Positions 1 to 3,879 of a stretch of 6,621 nucleotides of DNA are shown one piece after another. Source of the stretch: Clostridiaceae bacterium. GTDB lineage: Bacteria; Bacillota; Clostridia; Saccharofermentanales; UBA5734. The position numbers were made by a program, and so were the translations under genes. The notes beneath the pieces were generated by a model that saw only the letters and a list, made by a program, of their open reading frames with translations, was not told the origin of the DNA and did no database searches. The DNA is taken from assembly GCA_012727965.1 (NCBI GenBank), contig JAAYFZ010000241.1, forward strand, positions 1 through 6,621, in the 5' to 3' direction. The first letter of the stretch is position 1, and each line of letters opens with the position of its first letter.

Positions 1-1020
1 CCGAGAATCAGAAATGGTCTGATCAATTTCGAACATGTCGATCTTAACCGTGAAATACTCGAGGCGACAGATCATATTCATATAGTAGCTTGTGGTACCG
101 CCAGCCATGCTGGTGTCGTTGGTAAGTATGTTATTGAAAAACTATGCAGAATACCTGTTCAGGTAGACGTTGCTTCTGAGTTTCGCTACAGGAACCCTAT
201 CGTCAGTGATAAAACCTTGGTTATCATCATCAGCCAGTCCGGAGAAACATTAGATACATTAGCGGCAATGCGAGAGGCTAAAAAACTGGGTGCTAGAATT
301 ATTGCCATAGTAAATGTTGTAGGTAGTTCTATAGCGCGTGAAGCTGACTCAGTCATCTATACAGCAGCAGGTCCAGAAATTGCTGTTGCATCGACAAAAG
401 CCTACAATACGCAGTTGGTTGCTTTGTATCTGCTTGCCTTCCAAATGGCTCATACTCTTGGACGCATCGAGCAGACAGTTTATGAGGACTATCTGAAAAA
501 AATGCTGGAACTGCCAGCATTGATGGAAGAGACGCTTTCTCGACGGGAAACTGTTCAGCGATTTGCAGCCGAACACTTCAACGTACACAGTGTCTTCTTC
601 ATAGGACGCAGCCTGGACTATGCACTGTCAATGGAAGCATCACTTAAGCTTAAGGAGATATCTTATATCCATTCAGAGGCCTATGCAGGCGGTGAGCTTA
701 AGCATGGCACTATTGCGCTAATAGAAGAGGGCACACTTGTCGTATGCCCCCTTACTCAAAATGACTTAATGGATAAAATGATCAGTAATATACGTGAGGT
801 CAAAGCCAGAGGTGCTGTAGTTCTCGGAATAGCGAGAGATTCATGTGAGAAGGCAGCAGAGGTCTGTGATACGATCATTCGAATTCCGGATATTGATTCA
901 CTGCTTGCACCTGTTATTGCTATCACACCGGCTCAGCTCTTCGCTTATTATGTTACTGTCAACAAAGGTCTAGATGTGGACAAACCACGTAATCTGGCTA
1001 AAAGTGTTACTGTAGAATAA
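1..1020 (+). CDS. glmS: Glucosamine-6-phosphate synthase (isomerizing), C-terminal part
   Basis: GlmS makes glucosamine-6-phosphate from fructose-6-phosphate and glutamine in the cytosol, the first step toward UDP-GlcNAc and peptidoglycan. The reading frame is open from base 1, so the gene continues upstream of the window. The visible 339 codons contain both SIS (sugar isomerase) domains and the C-terminal tail, out of roughly 600 residues in the family. The N-terminal glutaminase domain is outside the window. Diagnostic segments in order (numbered from the edge) are ACGTASHAG near 30-38, ASEFRYRNP, ISQSGETLDTL near residue 77, ASTKAYNTQL, LKLKEISYIHSEAYAGGELKHG with the catalytic Glu and His, and the tail DKPRNLAKSVTVE, which carries the conserved sugar-binding lysine and ends exactly as GlmS does. 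The key residues I can recognise are all present. The TAA stop abuts the stop of the converging marR gene, with no terminator between them. Identification is secure. Confidence 0.97.
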   Translation, partial: PRIRNGLINFEHVDLNREILEATDHIHIVACGTASHAGVVGKYVIEKLCRIPVQVDVASEFRYRNPIVSDKTLVIIISQSGETLDTLAAMREAKKLGARIIAIVNVVGSSIAREADSVIYTAAGPEIAVASTKAYNTQLVALYLLAFQMAHTLGRIEQTVYEDYLKKMLELPALMEETLSRRETVQRFAAEHFNVHSVFFIGRSLDYALSMEASLKLKEISYIHSEAYAGGELKHGTIALIEEGTLVVCPLTQNDLMDKMISNIREVKARGAVVLGIARDSCEKAAEVCDTIIRIPDIDSLLAPVIAITPAQLFAYYVTVNKGLDVDKPRNLAKSVTVE

Positions 1021-1563
1021 TCAAACCTGGTTGGCGAAGATCTCGTCTACTTGTTTTTCAATTTCTTCGTCAACCATATCCGGATTAGGGCATCTTACAG
1101 ATGGATCCTTCTCAGGGTCGAAGTTAGCCAGGTTATTGTTCATTCTGGCAAGAAAATCATTTAGTTGTTCCATCTCATCGTCGCTGAAATCAGCAAACAT
1201 TTTATCGTTAATACAACCAAAAATCTTTTCACACTTAAGCGCAGCTTTCATACCCTTGCGAGTTAGTGTTATGCGATTATAGCGGTTATCATTTTCATTT
1301 ATCTCTTTTGAAATAAGACCATTGCGTTCCAGCCTCTTGATTGAAACTGCCACGGACGGTGTAGTAACATCAAGTGCTGTTGCCAGCTCAGTCTGAGAAC
1401 AGGAACCGAGCTCTCTAATTGTAAGGAGTATACCCGGCTGACCGACAAATAATCCTTTTGAAAGGCAGACTCTGTACAAACGGCTTCTATGAAGCTGTGT
1501 TAGTTTCTTGAAATTGTCTTCTGCTGTCTGCGGTATAGCGACCGCTTTTTTACTTCTAGTCAT
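1021..1563 (-). CDS. MarR-family winged-helix transcriptional regulator
   Basis: This is a 180-residue cytosolic DNA-binding protein of the MarR type, expected to act as a dimer on palindromic operators. The winged helix covers about residues 44-103. Segment 58-64 (TELATAL) is the first HTH helix, TTPSVAVSIKRLERNGLI (67-84) is the recognition helix, and NENDNRYNRITLTRKG (89-104) is the wing. The flanking helices would form the dimer interface. The acidic C-terminal tail (about 150-180) is longer than in a typical MarR of 140-160 residues. There are five cysteines (33, 55, 111, 117, 158), so thiol-based sensing is possible but unproven. The ATG at 1563 is chosen because GAAAGGG lies 8 nt upstream; the frame runs on to a TTG at 1653, but that start has no ribosome site. 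The gene converges on glmS with abutting stops and is divergent from the tRNA operon. The regulated genes cannot be told from the window; autoregulation is common in the family. Confidence 0.9.
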   Translation of the reverse strand: MTRSKKAVAIPQTAEDNFKKLTQLHRSRLYRVCLSKGLFVGQPGILLTIRELGSCSQTELATALDVTTPSVAVSIKRLERNGLISKEINENDNRYNRITLTRKGMKAALKCEKIFGCINDKMFADFSDDEMEQLNDFLARMNNNLANFDPEKDPSVRCPNPDMVDEEIEKQVDEIFANQV

Positions 1564-1595
1564 GACTATTACCCTTTCATAGAACCCGTCATAAT

Positions 1596-1646
1596 AGAGT
1601 CTGTTCATAATCAAATAATCATTATAATAATAACTGAGCAGACTCT
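1596..1646 (-). repeat. Inverted repeat in the marR 5' leader
   Basis: AGAGTCTG at 1596-1603 is the exact reverse complement of CAGACTCT at 1639-1646. The pairing continues inward past one imperfect position (1604/1638) for three more pairs (1605-1607 with 1635-1637). The loop of about 27 nt is almost pure A/T. On the minus strand this falls inside the predicted untranslated leader of the marR gene, between its promoter and its ribosome site, so it could fold in the mRNA. On the plus strand the imperfect position is a G-U pair. No U-run follows on either strand, so it is not an intrinsic terminator. The function is unknown. Confidence 0.45.
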
Positions 1647-1684
1647 TGCACAAAATGTACTATCAAAAAATTGCCCACAGAATG

Positions 1685-1713
1685 ATACTATGCAATTTCG
1701 CCCTATATGTCAA
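1685..1713 (-). promoter_or_regulatory. Predicted marR promoter
   Basis: On the minus strand a perfect -35 box TTGACA (1713-1708) is followed after exactly 17 nt by TAGTAT (1690-1685), a 4-of-6 match to TATAAT. Transcription would begin near 1678, leaving a leader of about 115 nt before the ATG at 1563. A 7-bp inverted repeat, AAATTGC at 1668-1674 and GCAATTT at 1692-1698, flanks the -10 box and the predicted start site and is a candidate operator. Confidence 0.65.
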
Positions 1714-1720
1714 GACAATA

Positions 1721-1746
1721 AGCCTGAAATGGCTAGATTTCAGGCT
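1721..1746. repeat. Perfect 10-bp inverted repeat between divergent promoters
   Basis: AGCCTGAAAT (1721-1730) and ATTTCAGGCT (1737-1746) are perfect reverse complements separated by six bases. The repeat lies between the -35 boxes of the leftward marR promoter (1708-1713) and the rightward tRNA promoter (1781-1786), upstream of both and outside either transcript. No T-run follows on either strand, so a terminator role is unlikely. It may be a protein-binding site. Confidence 0.5.
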
Positions 1747-1780
1747 CATCAAAAGTCACAAAATGTCAAATAATTGTCTG

Positions 1781-1809
1781 TTGACAAAGCATATATGCGA
1801 TGATATTAT
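1781..1809 (+). promoter_or_regulatory. Strong predicted promoter of the tRNA-Leu/tRNA-fMet unit
   Basis: A perfect -35 box TTGACA (1781-1786) is followed after a 17-nt spacer by TATTAT (1804-1809), which also has an extended -10 element (TGA at 1801-1803). Transcription should begin near 1816, about 20 nt before the mature 5' end of the tRNA-Leu, which leaves a short leader for RNase P to remove. This near-consensus design suits a stable-RNA gene. Confidence 0.8.
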
Positions 1810-1836
1810 AGTCAGGCACAACAAACACGGATCTTT

Positions 1837-1923
1837 GCTCGTGTGGCGGAACTGGCAGACGCAACGGACTTAAAATCCGTCGGATTTAACCCCGTGCCGG
1901 TTCGAGTCCGGCCACGAGCACCA
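1837..1923 (+). tRNA. tRNA-Leu (anticodon UAA)
   Basis: This is a class II tRNA of 87 nt including the encoded CCA. The acceptor arms GCTCGTG (1837-1843) and CACGAGC (1913-1919) pair fully, followed by discriminator A1920 and CCA. The anticodon stem ACGGA/TCCGT encloses the loop CTTAAAA with anticodon TAA at 1871-1873, reading UUA and UUG. The long variable arm (about 1881-1895, with CGG/CCG pairing) is typical of leucine tRNAs. The T arm is GCCGG-TTCGAGT-CCGGC. It is followed after 33 nt by tRNA-fMet in the same transcription unit. Confidence 0.97.
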
Positions 1924-1956
1924 AAATTTCCCTGGGAGTTGGTGCAATCTAAATAT

Positions 1957-2032
1957 CGCGGAGTGGAGCAGTTGGTAGCTTGTCGGGCTCATAACCCGAA
2001 GGTCGGAGGTTCGAGTCCTCCCTCCGCAACCA
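1957..2032 (+). tRNA. Initiator tRNA-fMet (anticodon CAU)
   Basis: This is a 76-nt tRNA with encoded CCA and anticodon CAT at 1990-1992. Three hallmarks mark it as the initiator rather than an elongator. The first acceptor position is unpaired (C1957 opposite A2028), the anticodon stem carries three consecutive G-C pairs (TCGGG/CCCGA), and the D stem has the A11-U24 pair (A1967 with T1980). The T arm is GGAGG-TTCGAGT-CCTCC. The D loop looks one base shorter than the Escherichia coli and Bacillus subtilis initiators as I remember them. It lies just before the operon terminator. Confidence 0.96.
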
Positions 2033-2036
2033 GAAG

Positions 2037-2083
2037 ATTACCTGATTTGATATGAGTTCAAATCAGGTAATTTGTTTTTTTTT
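2037..2083 (+). terminator. Rho-independent terminator of the tRNA unit
   Basis: There is a perfect 14-bp stem (2037-2050 with 2058-2071) and a 7-nt loop (2051-2057), followed by T2072-2073, one G, then nine consecutive T (2075-2083). It begins four bases after the CCA of tRNA-fMet. No T-run exists on the minus-strand side, so it serves the tRNA unit and not the converging fic gene. Confidence 0.93.
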
Positions 2084-2114
2084 GAGAAATGTATGGTTAT
2101 AGCTCTAAAACCGG

Positions 2115-3008
2115 TTAATCTTGAAGCATGGCAAGGTAATTATCCAGACGCTCATTGGTATATCCTGCAAACAGATTTTCCATGGCGGATAGCCTTTGAT
2201 TAACATGGTATTCGTCAAAGGCATTGTAATAGGCCAGCCGATCCGTGAACTTGATGTCGATGGATGGATAACCGGCCTTCATCAGCTCCAGGTTTACCAA
2301 TAGCCGTCCTGTACGGCCATTGCCATCGATAAACGGGTGGATGCTCTCAAATTCGATATGGAACCATGCCAGCTTGGTTACGATATGCTCAGTTTTTTCC
2401 GCATAAGCCGCCAGTAGCTGTTCCATTTTGGGCTGAATCAGATAAGGCTGCGCTGTTTCATGATGAGCACCCATGATTCGGACTGGAATCCGGCGATATA
2501 CGCCACGGTCATCCTTCTTATCGGCAAGTACCAGATAATGGATTTGCTGAATGACTCGCTCGGACAAAGCTGTTTGATTCTTTACAAATTCCAGGACTAA
2601 GTCAAAGGCTTCCTTATGGCCGACTGCCTCCAGGTGATCCTTCAGTGGTTTCTGATCAATAGTCAATCCCCTTAGCACCATGTCGGTTTCACGAAGTGTA
2701 AGTGTATTGCCCTCGATGGCATTGGAATTGTATGTATACTCCACAATGAACTGTTCCATTAGTCGAGCGACTTCACCCTCAGTCAATGGACGACGGGTGT
2801 CAAGTTCAGCCTTTTTTCGATCGATCATCTCCAATAGATTTTCCGTGGATCTGAACCGACCATCGACCGGTTTCATGGCATCCAAGGGAATCTTCCAGCC
2901 TCGGCCTTCCTGGAATGCACCGTGAATCTTTCCTTCAGCGCAAAGAAAGCGAACGCGGCGGTCAGACAGTTTCCACTTTTCAGCGGCCTGCATAACAGTC
3001 ATATACAT
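2115..3008 (-). CDS. Fic family protein (predicted AMP-transferase, class II self-inhibited) with N-terminal HTH
   Basis: Fic enzymes usually transfer AMP from ATP to a hydroxyl side chain of a target protein. The active-site motif is complete: HPFIDGNGRTGR at residues 224-235, with catalytic His224, metal-binding Asp228, and Arg232/Arg235. Upstream at 95-101 lies SNAIEGN, the SxxxE(G/N) inhibitory motif, whose Glu99 is expected to block ATP through Arg235; that places it in class II. Residues about 3-45 resemble a MerR/excisionase-like helix-turn-helix (VMQAAEKWKLSDRRVRFLCAEGK, then a GRGWKIP wing). The ATG at 3008 is preferred because GGAG sits 8 nt upstream; the GTG at 3017 overlaps that site. 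It is 297 residues long and ends about 30 bp past the tRNA terminator on the opposite strand. Sampled stretches are about 50% G+C against about 40% in neighbouring genes, suggesting horizontal acquisition. No separate antitoxin gene is adjacent. The target is unknown. Confidence 0.93.
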   Translation of the reverse strand: MYMTVMQAAEKWKLSDRRVRFLCAEGKIHGAFQEGRGWKIPLDAMKPVDGRFRSTENLLEMIDRKKAELDTRRPLTEGEVARLMEQFIVEYTYNSNAIEGNTLTLRETDMVLRGLTIDQKPLKDHLEAVGHKEAFDLVLEFVKNQTALSERVIQQIHYLVLADKKDDRGVYRRIPVRIMGAHHETAQPYLIQPKMEQLLAAYAEKTEHIVTKLAWFHIEFESIHPFIDGNGRTGRLLVNLELMKAGYPSIDIKFTDRLAYYNAFDEYHVNQRLSAMENLFAGYTNERLDNYLAMLQD

Positions 3009-3031
3009 AGCTATCACTCCAATCTAAAATA

Positions 3032-3060
3032 ATCATACCACCTTTGCGGAATAATATAAA
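3032..3060 (-). promoter_or_regulatory. Predicted fic promoter
   Basis: On the minus strand an extended -10 element TGG-TATGAT (TATGAT at 3037-3032, 5 of 6 matches) is preceded, after a 17-nt spacer, by TTTATA (3060-3055, 4 of 6 matches to TTGACA). Transcription would begin near 3025, giving a very short leader of about 17 nt carrying the GGAG ribosome site. One of the three direct repeats (3047-3056) lies across the spacer and the edge of the -35 box. Confidence 0.55.
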
Positions 3061-3099
3061 TGCTATCGGAATAATAAGACGGGGCATATCGGAACAATA
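3047..3099. repeat. Three direct repeats CGGAAyAATA at the fic promoter
   Basis: CGGAATAATA occurs at 3047-3056 and 3067-3076, and CGGAACAATA at 3090-3099, so the start-to-start distances are 20 and 23 bp (about two helical turns). The sequence just before copies two and three is also shared (TATCGG). The copies run from the spacer of the fic promoter upstream. Such iterons are typical of operators bound by several protein copies on one face of the DNA. Because the Fic protein itself has an HTH domain, autoregulation is the simplest hypothesis. Confidence 0.6.
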
Positions 3100-3113
3100 C
3101 ACTCTATTACTAG

Positions 3114-3269
3114 CTGGTTCATGATTCAATTATCAGCGGATCGTATTTGCTTCGATTTCCAGCAGTTTGTGGTTCTCCTAAGGAATATGAGGAGAAGGTT
3201 GAGGCGGAGCAGCATTATAAGATGATGGAAATGAAGGACGAACAGTTCGTTCTAAGAGTCGTGATATAA
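3114..3269 (+). pseudogene. Possible remnant of a lost coding region
   Basis: A frame open after a stop at 3111 runs to TAA at 3267-3269 (51 codons). It has no start codon with a ribosome site. From about 3180 it reads like protein, with a charged helical tail KEYEEKVEAEQHYKMMEMK. The composition is amphipathic and Glu/Lys-rich, unlike random intergenic DNA. Its end overlaps the nitroreductase promoter. I do not recognise the family. It may be the 3' end of a gene deleted when the fic region was rearranged, or a chance open frame. Confidence 0.25.
3238..3250. promoter_or_regulatory. 13-bp palindrome over the nitroreductase -35 position
   Basis: ACGAAC-A-GTTCGT is a perfect inverted repeat with a one-base centre at 3244. 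It covers the place where a -35 box would lie for the -10 element at 3265-3270, and no -35 consensus is present there. A bound protein could either substitute for the missing -35 contact (activator) or occlude polymerase (repressor). The regulator is unknown. Confidence 0.45.
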
Positions 3270-3270
3270 T
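3262..3270 (+). promoter_or_regulatory. Extended -10 promoter of the nitroreductase gene
   Basis: TGATATAAT gives a perfect TATAAT (3265-3270) preceded by the TGn extended -10 element. Nothing close to TTGACA lies 16-18 nt upstream, as is usual for extended -10 promoters. The start of transcription would be near 3277, leaving about 29 nt of leader including the GAGGAG ribosome site at 3292-3297. Confidence 0.65.
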
Positions 3271-3305
3271 TGATAGCACAACAGTAAGATCGAGGAGTGA
3301 TATTA

Positions 3306-3842
3306 ATGGATTATTCTCAGCTAATTAGAAAACGTTATTCAGTAAGAAGTTATTTAGACAAACCGGTTGAGAAGAACAAGCTAGACTATGTTCTGGAAGC
3401 CGGCAGGATTGCCCCTACAGCTGCTAACAGACAACCGCAGGCCGTTATTGCTGTTACAAGTGAGCAAGGCCTGGAAACGATTGATAAGGCCTGCAATAGA
3501 TTCGGAGCACCTGTAGTGCTGGTTGTCTGTGCAGATCATAGTCAAACCTGGAAGAGAAGCTATGATAATATGGATTCTGCTTATATAGATGCCAGTATTG
3601 TCACTGACCATATGATGCTTGCAGCAGCTGACTCAGGTCTGGGTTCGCTCTGGATCTGCAAATTTGATCCTTCTGTGATTCGAAACGGATTTGGTCTTCC
3701 GGACCATGTTGAGCCGATTAATATTTTATGCCTGGGATACGCATCTACTGAGGCTGAGCAGTCACCAGCAGCAAGTCCTGACAGACATGAGAGACTGCGG
3801 AAACCTATTGATTCAACTGTTAAATATGAGAAGTGGCAGTAA
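3306..3842 (+). CDS. Nitroreductase family protein (FMN-dependent)
   Basis: This is a 178-residue cytosolic flavoprotein of the small nitroreductase type, expected to be a homodimer that uses NAD(P)H and bound FMN to reduce nitro compounds, quinones or related substrates. The N-terminal IRKRYSVRSYLDKPV (7-21) matches the FMN-phosphate-binding start of the family, and RIAPTAANRQP (34-44) is the conserved loop near the flavin. DASIVTDHMMLAAADSGLGSLWI (95-117) is the helix and Gly-rich turn at the dimer interface and FMN site, and INILCLGYAS (138-147) is the strand before the C-terminal arm. Length suits the minimal family members. The ATG at 3306 is chosen because GAGGAG ends 8 nt upstream; the in-frame GTG at 3297 overlaps that site. 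It is a single-gene unit converging on the EAL gene across 37 bp, where I see no convincing terminator. The physiological substrate cannot be inferred. Confidence 0.92.
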   Translation: MDYSQLIRKRYSVRSYLDKPVEKNKLDYVLEAGRIAPTAANRQPQAVIAVTSEQGLETIDKACNRFGAPVVLVVCADHSQTWKRSYDNMDSAYIDASIVTDHMMLAAADSGLGSLWICKFDPSVIRNGFGLPDHVEPINILCLGYASTEAEQSPAASPDRHERLRKPIDSTVKYEKWQ

Positions 3843-3879
3843 GAGGCTGCTTTTAGTTGCTTTTCGCAAGAATTGCTGA

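Noticed and set aside
1564..1653. Thirty-codon N-terminal extension of the MarR protein from a TTG
   Set aside because: The extension has no ribosome site, is Tyr-rich and unlike the family, and covers the stem-loop leader; ATG 1563 has GAAAGGG 8 nt upstream.
1646..1873. Open frame of 75 codons running into tRNA-Leu
   Set aside because: No ribosome site, runs through the promoter and half of a tRNA, no protein-like composition.
1843..2055. Open frame of 70 codons over both tRNA genes
   Set aside because: It is a false ORF created by the tRNA sequences; such translations are a known artefact.
2074..2111. A CRISPR array
   Set aside because: A single partial repeat-like match without spacers, second repeat or cas genes is not an array.
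2115..3008. A fic/antitoxin two-gene module
   Set aside because: The inhibitory SxxxEGN motif is within the Fic protein itself, and no small partner gene lies on either side.
3009..3017. GTG start three codons upstream for fic (and a similar one at 3297 for the nitroreductase)
   Set aside because: In both cases the GTG overlaps the Shine-Dalgarno sequence, which is spaced 8 nt from the following ATG.
3843..3879. Terminator between the nitroreductase and EAL genes
   Set aside because: Only a 4-bp stem (TTGC/GCAA) with no T-run on either strand.
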